In this document: piece after piece, positions 12,701 to 25,700 of the stretch
How the letters are laid out: the number at the start of each line of letters is the position of its first letter
Numbering within the stretch: the stretch's first letter is position 1
Source of the DNA: Distichodus sexfasciatus
Lineage: Eukaryota > Chordata > Actinopteri > Characiformes > Distichodontidae
Length of the DNA: 64,000 nucleotides
Assembly (NCBI GenBank): GCA_032718565.1
Contig: JAVGVS010000001.1
Coordinates: 6,856,495 to 6,920,494 of the forward strand
Direction of reading: 5' to 3'
Notes under the pieces: generated by a model
Seen by the model: only the letters and a program-made list of their open reading frames with translations
What the model was told of the DNA's origin: nothing
Databases searched by the model: none
Made by a program: the position numbers and the translations under genes

Positions 12701-15389
12701 AACATTTAGATTTTCAATTAAACCTTGCATCTTGCTTCTTGAGCTCACAGGAAATGTATAGTTCTTGCATAAGATCATCTTGGAATGGATCATGTGTTGA
12801 ATCAGTGTGTTGCTCCATCTGTTTATATCTATGAGGACAGAATGACGGTATGCTTTACCAGCAACAACGTATCTGCAAACTCCAATTTAAATGTTGGTAA
12901 GACTGTAATCCCATTGGTTGAGTATTAAAGTGAAGGCAAAATGTGCTTTCCACATCTTTGCGTTTATTTCTACTCTGCCAGTGATACGTCAACTCGCGAT
13001 AGAAAGTCAAAGCAGAGACCGTTTGAAAGTTATTTGAAAGTCAACCGCGTTCTTATGGCCTGGTTTGCTACTACACAACTCTAATATTAGACCAAAGTTA
13101 TCACTTTAGGGATTCTCCCTGCCACTGAGTCTGCTGTGTGCTTCACATATGAGACCTAGAAAGAGATGAGAGTGCAGTCTGTCTATTAAGGATTTGGGTC
13201 ACTCTGTTTTATAATTACATGGAGGCTATAGGGAAAATGGAAAAAGAATTCTTTGACCGTGTCATTTCTTATAACTCTTGGATCAGTAACGGTAGAATAT
13301 CTTGTTTTGGAAGTGTTGCGTAACGTGTGACTGTTTTCTCCCGGAATCTACAGGGACACCACAGTCCAGACCTTGACCCTGCAGCCGTCTGTGAGAGATG
13401 GGATCATTGTATATGAGGACTCCCCTCTGGTCAGTGTCCGGTTTTTGATCCTAGGTCATGTTCTAACTTGTCAAAAGGGTTCCTCAGATAGCAATGTACT
13501 GTTGAAGAGGAGAGGTTTTTTTCTGTAGCAGTGAAGCTGATTGTATTGTTTGTGATGCTCAGTACAGAATAGAGCTGCTCTAAAATATTATCACTTTTTT
13601 AAAATTTAGATCTCAATATTTATCACAACATAGAATTCCACTTTTTAGATGCAGTTGGTATTGGCCATCTAGTTTACTACTTCACAGAGAGGAAATTAAG
13701 ATGCTCATTATAGCTTATTTTTTATCAGTCAATATAAAACAAAACCTTACCGTAGTGTCAGGAACAAAAAAAAAAATTCATTTGGATGGTATCTAGGGAT
13801 GCACGATAATATCGGAATCTTATTGGAATTGGCCGATAATTGCTTTTTTTAAGTCGTCGGCATCGGACGGATGTTTAGATTTGCCCGATATGTTCAACCG
13901 ATATTTAATGACACATTTATTGTACATCAGAAAGGTAGCACTTGTGCCAGAGATGTCCAAAGTCCGACGTGGGATTTTGTATGGCCTGCGCCTTTCTATC
14001 TTAAAATGTGGGCCGTTATTTTGTGCTGAAATTCTGAGCACACGGTAGAACGCTCGCAACCAAAATCTCGTCTTTAACATTTTTTCAACCTGCACTGTTC
14101 ATTTCATTACTTAGTCAAACTATTAAATCAAACAGTGATCAGCTAGAAGCATATAATTCTCATTAAGAGATCGCCATAATGCTCAGAACTCAGCACTATG
14201 AATGTATGCCAGTTGCATTATGAGGATTTTTATTTTGTAGAAGCTCTAATAGTGGTGATGAAGCTGGTCTTAATGCTTAAGCTGGTCTTCATAATTCAGA
14301 TCAGAAGCATACAAAACCAGATAAACCCCAGAACAGTCTGAGCCTCACAGACACACTGGTAAAGCTCCAGGAGGGAGGAAGGGGATCGTGTACAAATCAT
14401 CCAGTCTGTTGGTCCCTGCAGTCGAAGTGCCTCTAGCTCGTAGGAGATGGGCTGAGGTGACATTTAAATTGTTCTGTTTGTGAACCGGGGCCATGGGTAT
14501 CCTTTTGAGATGGGTTTTAATAATGCATCTGCTCAGCACAGCATTGAGGGAGATTAAAAGGTTTCCGTGACTCGGGGCTCGGCCTCTCAATTAGCAGCCA
14601 AGACGCTCACAAGGCATCAGTCACGTTAGCTTTGAAGTGCCCTTAATACTCTCAATGATTTGCTTAATAATGCTTCTAATGGTGTAACTTTGCATCCGCA
14701 GTGTAGACGGACGCCAGGTGTAAATGACTGGATATGAAATTAAATTCAACTAAACATAAAAGGTGTTGAACATCACCTGAATGTGGCTCAGCACAAATCG
14801 ACTTTATTTGCCTTCAGAGCCCCATTAACAACCACACCACCAGAAGCCTTTTTCGACGCACCCTTTTACTTTTACCCCGTCCTAGTTTTCTATTTAATCT
14901 ATGCCATTACTGTCTTCTTTTCGTGGCCTCAGAGGGAAATGCAGGGCGTTGTTCTCCGCTGCAGATTAAGAAGTGAAATATAGTCACTAGAAACAGGGTT
15001 GTGTGTCAGTGGTGCGGGAAGTGGAGCTCCTTTATCTCTGTTTGTCCCCGTGTGCTGATGTGAAGGTGAAAGCTGTAAAGAGGGGACACATCCTGGTAAT
15101 AGATGAAGCAGATAAAGCCCCCACCAATGTCACCTGCATCCTGAAGACGCTGGTGGAGAGCGGGGAGATGATCCTGGCTGACGGGAGGAGAATAGTTTCA
15201 GGTGGGGAAGTAAAGAAAACAACTCATCCTTGTGATGTAGCATTGTTTCTCTGTTTGAAATGTGTTAAACCATGTTAAAATATTTGTTGGTGCTGTTTCA
15301 TTAATTTACCTAATGGAAAAAAAGAGGTTTGCACGATATCAGGAAAACATGCGATATGCGCAATGATGATATGCCTTGCAATATATATA

Positions 15390-15431
<42 letters not shown>

Positions 15432-16691
15432 TTATATATATATTTTTTTTTTTTAATAATACATTTTATTTTTACGTGCCTTTCAAGGAACTTAAGGGAA
15501 CCTCACAAAATGCAATCAGCATAAAATGCATGAAAATACATAAAATACAATCAACTGCACAAGTACACGTATTACAAACAAAATCTCCATAATCAAATTC
15601 AATTTAAATGTGCATAAAAAGAAGAGATATTATGGTGAACAAATTAAAAACAATTATTGATTAATCATTGATTGATTTGATTGATTTAAAGTCACATTTC
15701 CCAGTCTTATCCTTTGCCCTTTCATCCTCAATGCAATTCTCAAATTGTAAAAGGGCTGGAGACTAGTGGATATGTAAACATGAATAACAAGTCATTCTTT
15801 CTCGCCGCCTCCAGATCCCAGGGAAGCCGTTGGAAGACCTAATGTCATAGCCATGCACCCAGACTTTCGCATGCTCGTGTTAGCTAATCGACCAGGATTT
15901 CCGTTTTTGGGAAACGACTTCTTTGGAGCCCTTGGTGAGACCCCAAACACTTACTGTAATATATTACTGCGATGTGATCTCTTCCTGGGACAGTTGGTAG
16001 AGTAACGGTTAAGGTGTTCGCCCTGTAATCGGAAGATCGCTGGTATGAATCCCAGGACCGGTAAAGGTACCACTGAGGAAGCCATGGGCAATATACTGTC
16101 CCCAAGCACTGCTCCCCTCTCCTTCCCCACGCTGCCCACTGCTCCTTCATGGATGGGTCAAATGCAGAGGTCACATTATATTGTGATGCACTCTGTGCTG
16201 TGCTGTGTTCACGATGACAAATTATCAGTCACTTTCTCCGTAATCCAAAGGGTAATTGGGTTTGTGTATTTACTGTGTTTTTGGGTCTCCATCAGGTGAT
16301 ATCTTTAGCTGCCATGCAGTGGACAACCCCAAGCCCCAGGCGGAGTTTGCGATGCTGAAGCGGTACGGACCCGACGTTCCTGACACCGTCCTCCAGAAAC
16401 TGGTGGCAGCGTTTGGGGAACTGCGTGCCATGGCAGATCAGGGAACCATCTCCTACCCGTACTCCACCCGTGAGGTGGTCAACATTGTCAAACATCTACA
16501 GGTAAAAGTCAAGACACGACAGACGGCAAACACACATCTATTATAAATGATGAGGCTGTTTAAACTTTGGGGGTTTCCTGACCTGCTTTAAGAGTTTTCA
16601 GACGTTTAAAAAATGAATGGGGGTGATGTTTAATAGATGAGGGGTGAGAGAGGCCCCCTGTCTGAGAGCACATGGGCTCCTGGAAGCGGCT

Positions 16692-16729
<38 letters not shown>

Positions 16730-19700
16730 CTGTGGATGTCTGCAGGCTGCAGCTCCTCACCAGCCCACTCACACACTGAGCTGACACATAGAGGCCACGA
16801 TGCCATTCTGGGCCACCTGGTTCTGGGATGTAGGCGAACACACACACCCACTACAGAGTTCTCTGCTACACCCCCACATACCATACAGGCTTACCAGGGG
16901 TCTTATGTCTGTTAATATTATTATTATTATTATTATTATTCAGTCTTGCATGTAAGTCAAATTAGGGTATACTCTCATTTCTGTTTCTGAAATGTCTAAC
17001 ATTGTCACATTGGTGTTTGCAACCTTTGAAACGGAGGACGCGGAGGCAGGCTTCATTTCAGACTTTACACTTTTTAACGTCCACAATAAATAAAGAAGCA
17101 CACACACAAACACAGACTCGTGCCTCAACTCAGAGCCTCTGGTACTTGCACATGAAACGACAAGCCATACTGAAACCAGACCTCCAACCAGCAGCCGGAA
17201 TTCCTTCGTTAGCAGAATCTCAGTAGTAACTCAGGATCAGGGTGGCATTAGCACGGCCAGCTGTGGTGGAAAACACTCTAGAACTTTTGTCATCTTCTTA
17301 CACTTGAGATAGAGTTGTTATTTCAGAGTGAACCTTGATATTTCAAAACCACAGTGCCGTTAGGAGTGTTTCTGAAAACTTTGACAAAGTTGATCAAATT
17401 AAAAGCAAGCCATATTTTCTGTTGCATTTAATCTACCTGATTTGGGTCCACTGTGCCATTTGCACTCCATTAGCAAGTTTTATCATTTTCTAAAATTAAA
17501 ATGATGTTCTAATATAAATATAAAATACATGAAGCTGTATAAGCGCTGTCATTTTTGGTTATTCAAAAAGAAGCCAGTTTTTATCCAGTAGCCATCTTAT
17601 GAGTGGTAGTGCAAACCCTTGGGAATGAAGCTGTCAGCACAACCTTTCCACAGTGCTAAGTGGTCAAAAACACTAAACCGAAAGGCGAACTGATGCTTTG
17701 CAAAAATGTCCTTTAGCCTTCCATGTCTGTCATGTTGTGCTTGCAAGAGAGAGAGTATATGTTTATCTTCTGATCTCTCAGGCTGGATTTCAGCAGATAT
17801 TGGCAAAGAAGTTATGAAGGAATCTCACTCACCAGAGTCATATGATAACTAAAGCCAGGCCTTTCAACTCCTGATCAATAGGTGAGAAAGCCAGGAAAAA
17901 GGTTCTCTCTTCATCGATCCAGTCCATGTGCACCTGTTTCTTACTGGAATGAGTACAAGAACACAGAACAGCACATGCAGTAAACCTAGAATGAGCTGAG
18001 CAGTGGCTCGCTTGTCTCTGAGACAACAAGAACACGTCTAACTTTGTTTACCTGTGCATCGAGTCTGGGAGGTGTTCTGCAAGGGTGGACTCTGCTAATT
18101 AAAAATGTATGGATTTTCTCATCCCGAGTTGCAGTAAACACTTTTATAGATTTCTTGAAAACATGTTAATTGCATGCTCCGGTCAGGTATCACGTTGCCA
18201 GCCAGGATTGATTGATTGTGAGTTTTCTTGGTGACCTTTCAGGCTCAACATGTTAACATCCATCTGCTGCGGTAGCGTATAGCACACTAGCCCCTTTCAA
18301 TTTGAATGAGGCATTTGGGCAGGTGCTTTCTAAGACCGAATTGATGTGGGTTTGTGTTAGCATCGTTAGCCTGTTGCCATGGTAACGGCCGGGGCAAAAA
18401 TCAGTATTAGAGAAGGGAGGGGCAATATTGACAGCACCAGCAGTCTCCATCATCTTCCCGCTCACTCTCACCAGGACCTGGATCTAAACCACGACTTACA
18501 GCGTTTTTTCAGCCTTGGTTTTATGTCTAATGCCAGCCTCTGATTGCCTACAATTAAGAAAAACGAGCGAGTTCTCAGGCGTTAGGTGGTTGATTTTGGA
18601 CCTTGAATTTACCTAAATTTAGATTTTGATGGTCCATAAGGTTTCTTTGAAAAGCAATATGAAAATGTGAGAGATGAAGGTTTAATCAGGTTAAGGGCCT
18701 GTTTACGTGTATGCTGATATTTTTATAAACGCATATTTTTTTTAAATGTTTTGGCCTTTCGTTTACACATGTCCACAGAATCCAGCATTTTGAAAAATCT
18801 TCACTTTGGAGGGCATTTTTAAAAATATCTGTTTGAGATTGCTAAAACTCTGTTTATGTCTAAATGAAAGGCCCAAACTTTAAAAAAAAAAAAAAGAAGC
18901 GATGACTCTTTACTTCATCATTAAAATCTAGCCGTGGAAATATAAATGTTTTTCTGGCCCAAATGAAACGCTGATTAAACAAAGGGCAGTTTTATATTGT
19001 TATTATTTGACACCATTTTGTTTCCCTTTTTTTAGAAATTTCCAGACGAGGGCGTGGCTAACGTGGTGAGGAACGTGTTCGACTTTGACTCCTACAACAA
19101 GGACATGAGGGAGGTTTTGATTGCAGCTTTACACAAGCATGGCATTCCCATTGGAGCCAAACCCACCAGCGTCCACCTGGCCAAGGAGTAAGAGTTTAAC
19201 ATACTGTAGCATTAAGAGCCGGCTCTAACCCTGGTCAATTACACATGATTCAACACTTTCAGTAAAAAATTGTCCAGAAAGCTCTCACCCTTATGGAGCC
19301 ATTAATAAAAAATATACTTGAAGTATTACTTAATTTAAGTGAATTTTAAATTAGTGAATATTTGTCATCGTGAGTACAGCACATGATGCGCCACAGTGAA
19401 ATATGACCTCTGAAATTTGACCCATCCGTGAAGAAGCAGTGGGCAGCTTTTTGGCAGTGCTCAGGGAGCAGTGCTTGGGGACGGTTCTTTTCTTTTGAGT
19501 ACCTCAGTGGTACCTTTACCAGTCTGGGACTTGAACCCGCGATCTTCCGATCATAGGGCCAGCTCCCTAACCATTACACTACCAACTGCCCCATACTTCC
19601 CATAACACTGTCATGCAGACAAAGCGAGGAAATTACTGGTGTTGTCAGACACTTTATTCTTCTTCAGTAAATAGTATATCAGAAACACAGAGTGCACTAG

Positions 19701-22700
19701 GCAGTTAGCCGAATTTTAACAGCTGCTATACATTACCAATTACACTTTTAGCTGTTGGTATGTTCCTTAAAAATGATTATTGAACTGTTTACCTCACCAG
19801 TGACATGACTGATTCATCCACTCTCCCATTATTTTGCTCTATAGTGTACATATTTTGCTGTTAATAAAGGAAAATATCTGTTTCTTCTGCCTCATGTTTG
19901 TCTTATTTCAAAAGTCATCATTTGCTAGTCTTGAAGTTCTAAACCAAATCATGGATTATTAAACTGAAAATACTGAAGAAACAAGTATTTTCTTTTTTAA
20001 TAAAAGGCATAATATTTTGTGGCTCAAAGTTTTTGAGTAAACATTTTCAACCATTTGAAAACTGTGGCAATGCACTTATTCTGTGAATTGCTCTTAGGCG
20101 AGGCATCATGATTTATGCCGTGCGTTATTTGTCTCTAATGGGAGTGGTATTTCGTTCCACCTGCATGAACTCGAGCATGGAGCTGTAGTGGTTTCTGAGG
20201 GAAAATGAGTAGCTGGTGAACAGATGTGCAGACAGAACAGGCCAAGCTAGAGCCCAGAAACGCTTCTGCTGACTGCTGCCAAGGGAAGGAGATAAAAATC
20301 AGCCACACTGGCGTTTTAAAGAACAAATTTTAGGTGTAAGAGGCAGTTTGTTTGATTCTGATTTTTGAGTTCATTTTTTGAGGGAAATGTAAGGAGATTT
20401 GGAGTAGACCTCGGCTGATAAATCGGTTTGCTGATGTTTTATCGCCGATATTAGCTAATTGCTGGTATAGCGGAAACCGACCCATGCCTGTTGGAATAGG
20501 CATGTAATTATTATCATATTGCTATATAATAATGTGATAATAATGGCTAAATGAAATTTTAAAATCAGAGAAACGTAAGATGGAGCAAACTGCACAATGA
20601 CAATTCAAAACATTATTGAGTATTTTTGAATTGTCATTATGTAGTTTGTTCGCTGCAAAATAAAGCTAAAAATAATTAAATTAGTTAAAAATAAAGTAGG
20701 TTATTTTGAAGCTACAGTATGTCATGTCATCTTGGTGAGGACCCTTAAAAACTACACATAAATGTTGTTATATTTTTTTAATTATCCAATTATAAGATAA
20801 TAAAGTAACCATTATAGATAGCTAAAGCCGCAGTTTCTTGTTTCCAAGGTTGCCATTGCCGGACTGTAAGCTGGCCGGATACTGGGCCATTAACCAAAGT
20901 GGCAGCGCCCGCCGGAAACTGCTGTGCCCTACTGAGTCTCATCGCATCGATATCAAGGTATTACGCAACACTCAGCCCTTCTCTCTTCTTGCGTATTTGT
21001 CCGCACGGCTGTTAAAGTGACAGTGATGTGCGGTGCTCCCCAGGGCCCGGTGTTTCTACGAGTGCAGGGCTACCCACTGGAGAGACATGAGGTCAGAGCC
21101 ATGAGTTTCACAGAGGAGCATGCCCACTGGCAGATCCCCATGCACGAGGTCAACATCGTCTGTGATGTCACCACCGCTAAAGGTAGGCTAGCGGCGTCAG
21201 ACAAATCAACAGCTCCTGACGAGCTAGAAGTCCGAGCAGTAAACGTCTTGCTGGTGTTTGCGTTGCAGATATGATTTACGTGGCCACGTGCAACCCAGTA
21301 GCGCTGTACGCCATGCGGGAGCGTGCTGACACACTGCACTCCATCGAGCTGTACGATGTCTTCCCGCGCACCATCAGCGGAGTGTGGCAGCCTTTCATCA
21401 CTGTAGCGGCACTGGGCAGCCCCCTCGATGGCCAGGTGGTGCTTCATGAGGAACAGGTGCGTTCTCATAACACTCTCACCGCACATTTGCGCTCAGCGCA
21501 GCTTACAGCATTTGATACACATGCTGGTGAAAGCCATTTTACAATCCGTCACTGACTACCGGCCGTTTGTCTGGTCATATGCTCAGAAATATGGATTGTT
21601 ACCCTGCTGTTAGGACTTTGTGAGCTCAGCAGGTTTTTCTGGGTTTGAGGTATGACCAGTTTAAATCCTGAAACGGCAGAGTGGTAAAACTTTGAATTCA
21701 GCAAGTTATTGTCCACTCACCTGTTTGAGCTGAGTTAACCAGGTGGATTGATCATCACTCCCCGTCTTGTGTGGATTTTAAATGATTAGAGCAGGACTTA
21801 AACTGGATGTCACCCCACTGCTGTTTTTATTACAGACGGGAACTACACTGTGTGCACAATTATTAGGCAAGTGAGTATTTTGACCATATCATCATTTATA
21901 TGCATATATTTCAACTCCAAGCTTCAACTTGAATGCTTATTGGATTGAAGCCTATCAGGTGTATTTGTGTAATGAGGGAGGGTGTGGCCTAAGGAGATCA
22001 ACACCCTATATCAAGGTGTGCATAATTATTAGGCAGCTTCTTTTGCTCAGGCAAAATGGGCCAAAAAAGAGATTTAACAGACTCAGAAAAATCAAAAATT
22101 GTAAAAAATCTTTCAGAGGGATGCAGCACTCTTGAAATTAGTAAGATATTGGGGCATGATCACAGAACAATCAAACGTTTTGTTGCAAAAAGTCAACAGG
22201 GTTGCAAGAAATTTGTTGATTAAAAAAAGACGCAAGTTAACTGCCAAAGATTTGAGAAGAATTAAGCGTGAAGTTACCAGGAACCCATTATCCTCCAGTT
22301 CCACCATATTCCTGTTGTGAATTTTTTCTTAGAGACCAGGAGACGTTTTGGATATCTTGAAGCAGAAGTTTCTCTTTATTCAGATACTCGCTGCTTGGCA
22401 CTGCAGTCATCAAAAAGTCGTCTAACTAAGACAGTGATACGTTGTAGTTTATATACATTTAGGGGGCATTGCTTAGATCTACAGACAAAGCACCTGGGTG
22501 ACGACCCCAAACAAAGCATGCAAATGAAGTACTGCACCATTTACACAAGTCGTAATCCAGTCATCACAACTACTCACAGACTGGGCAGAAATACCAAGAG
22601 CCATTACAAACAAAAGGTGAACATCTCAGTAATCTGGCTCATTTGACTTATAATAAGAGAACAGGAACTGGCAGGAACTTCTTGCTACAACCTTTGCTTG

Positions 22701-25700
22701 AGAGAATCATTTGTCTGATGTCATCATATTTGCCTTAAATGCTAAATGCAATGTACTGCACCTTAGGTTTTCATGTGCTGCTATGTCAGAACATAAGATC
22801 AGCATATTTTAAACAGTTTCTTAAATTTGTAATCCTACATTCCGTAACTGCGACCTACCTGGAGTGCCCGGAAATACAAGGTGTTCAGTGCTCAGAGACG
22901 TGGCCAAGGTAAGGAAGGCTGAAACCCGACCCCCACTGAACAAGACACATAAGTTGAAACGTCAAGACTGGGCCAAGAAATATCTCAAGACAGATTTTTC
23001 AAAGGTTTTATGGACTGATGAGATGCGAATGACTCTTGACGGACCAGATGGATGGTTCTGCGGCTGGATCAGTAATGGGCACAGAGTTCCACTTCGACTT
23101 CGGTGGAGGTGGGGTACTGATGTGGGCTGGTATCATCAAAGATGAGCTAGTTGGACCTTTTCAGGTTCAAGATGGACTCAAAATCAACTCCCAAACCTAC
23201 TGCCAGTTTTTAGAAGACACTTTCTTCAAGCAGTGGTACAGGAAAAAATCTGCTTTTGGATTGACCGCACTGTATTTGTCCTATATTAAAATTAATCCTC
23301 AAAATACTCACTTGCCTAATAATTGTGCACATGGTGTAGATAGTCATTACTGAAAATTGGGTAATGAAAACATTCATTTTTGAATGAGTGAAACACTAAT
23401 AAGTGGAGATGTGACATTTTTACATTTTAGTAGGGCTGGGTTCAAAAAATCACGAACCGATTCACCGATCAATATCGATTCTCGTTCGAAAAATATGATA
23501 TCGATTCAAAAATTCACAGATCGATCTTTTCCTGCGGCTATGCACTACTTCTCGCGACCATGCAAGGAGAGCTATAAAAATGTGAGACTGGCGAAACCGA
23601 AACCAAATAGAACCATGGCTGAAGCTGCTCCACTCAAATCACCGTCTGGCCTAAAGGCCGATGTTGGGCAACACTTCGGTTTGAACACTTACGAGGATAG
23701 AGAGGAACTGGATAAAACAAAAGCAATCTGCAAAACTAGTATTGACGAAATCTCTAAATAAATCGATATCGAATCGAATTGAGAATTGAATCGGATCATG
23801 ATCTTGTAAATCGGAATCGAATCGATTCAGGAAATCAGCAACGATACCCAGCCCTACATTTTAGTATCTGTAAAATCTGAATATAAAATGTTATCAATCC
23901 AATATTGTCAAAGTCAAAGTCCTGGCCAAAGTTTTGATTTGATTAATGATCAGTTCACCTGGCCAGTTCATCATCTGGAGATCATCCCGTAACTACAGGT
24001 GCAAAGGCGGGGACCAACCCTGGCAGATACCAACACTCCACAGGGCACCTATGGGGCCAATTTAGCCTAACCAGTCAAACTAAACTGTGGGAGGAAACCC
24101 GAGCCCCCAGAGAAAACCCACACAAACACGGGGAGAGTGTGCAAACTCCACACAGAAAAGGCCCTCTGTGACTGACCTGCGGATCGATCCCAGGACCTTC
24201 TTGCTGTGAGGACACAATGTTAACCACTGTGCCACTGGGCTTGATACTTCATTTTTACCCACAAACCCAAACTCAATTTTTTTTTGAACACAAGGTACTG
24301 ACATATACTTTGTCCACAGAAACCTGCTGCTTTCACATTTGACAGGTTTTAGCTGGCTCTTTTATCCAGAGAGACTTCCCTTTCCTTGTTACAGGGACCG
24401 TCTTCCTGGAGCACCTTGGGGTTAAAGGTGTTGTTCAGGGGCTCAATGGTGATAGTTTAAGTTGTAGGATAGAGCTGGATTTGATCCTACAACCTCTTGG
24501 CTTGAAGATGTTGTCCTTCCAGCACCTAGATCAGTGCTGCCGCCTGACAGTCCTAACAACACTAGGGTAATCTCTGTGGAAAAGCAAAATCAGCTTTAAC
24601 AGTCTGATCTATCACAAAAATGGCACAAAACAATGAGATAAGGAAGTGTTTGAGTTTAACACCACAGGGTTATGGTCCTGGTTCATTGTGGACCTCTACA
24701 AAGTCTCCTTGCTTTTGTGCCTGTAATATATGATGTTTGTGCTATACTAATAACATTTGGAGGTTATTTGAGGGAAAATATCTTAGATAGAGTCAGGATG
24801 GCTTAGATACACTTAGGAGATTTGTAACAATTTTCCACAGTTTGGACATGTGAATTATGCCAGGGTCATTCTTTGCAGAAGCTTTGTTTACCTCCTGTCT
24901 CAATATAAGGTCCTAGCTTTTTCAGGTTTTCCTCAGCACCTAGCGGCCCTGCACTTGCCTAATAAGGCTCCAGAACCGCACGGCACGACGGAAACAAATA
25001 AAATGCGAATTTACGTGCACAAGCGCAGCTGTTACGCATTAGAGCCGAGAAAAGAGGAAATCTCCCAAAAAAAATAATAATAATACTGTAGTGCAGAAAA
25101 GTGGATGTGTGTAACAGAGAGAGAGCGGGGGCAGCAGACTTATTATTGTTTCTCTCCAAAAATACAGAATTCCAGACATCACGGGGGTTCGTCCAGGGGT
25201 CATGGCTCTCCCAGTGGCGGAAAAACAAAAGCTGAACGGAACAGCGTGCCGCATAGTCCTGACAGATCTCCATAGCCAAGTCCGTAGCCATTTATCCAGG
25301 CCTGACGCAAGCTTTCTATTCTTAGCGACAACAGTGTGCACTGTATATCAAAACTGGCCATAAGGAACCCATTAAGGGCCTAAGCCACCACACTTGCCTT
25401 TCCCATAAAAGTAAACTGAAGATTAAGCAGATGCGTCATGAATGAAGGCTGGCCCGGCCAAGCATCTGGCCTGTATCTCGAGGCCGGGCGGCCGGCAACG
25501 CAGTCCAGATCTAAAGTTTAATCTGCCGGAGATTGAATGTAACAAAGGCTTGGCTGCCTGTAGGAATAACACAAGCCGCCGCTCTGTATTTAGATATGGG
25601 GCTCGTTAGGGAGATAAGGCCTATTTACTCAATTTTGCACGCCTCTCATAAATCAGGAGTGTGCCGCTCTCAGCCACCCGGGTCGCTGCATCCCCTCAAA

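Larger units (their letters stand above)
16502..19035. other. Intron 11
   Basis: 2534 bp. A GA tract (16693-16724) and an ATT tract (16912-16940) lie near its start. From about 18700 a phrase gggcctgtttacgtgtatgc resembles the ends of fish short elements, with a weak partner near 18875. The middle (17000-18680) is unique sequence in which I see nothing. Confidence 0.5.
19188..20848. other. Intron 12
   Basis: 1661 bp. Holds SINE-A on the minus strand (19352-19593), a hAT-like fragment near 20406-20490 (agacctcggctgataaatcg, gccgatattag) and an inverted repeat (20583-20651). The rest is unremarkable. Confidence 0.6.

Noticed and set aside
22056..23270. Tc1 transposase as a working gene
   Set aside because: It has an early stop, a frameshift, a 527-bp insertion and a missing C-terminal part.
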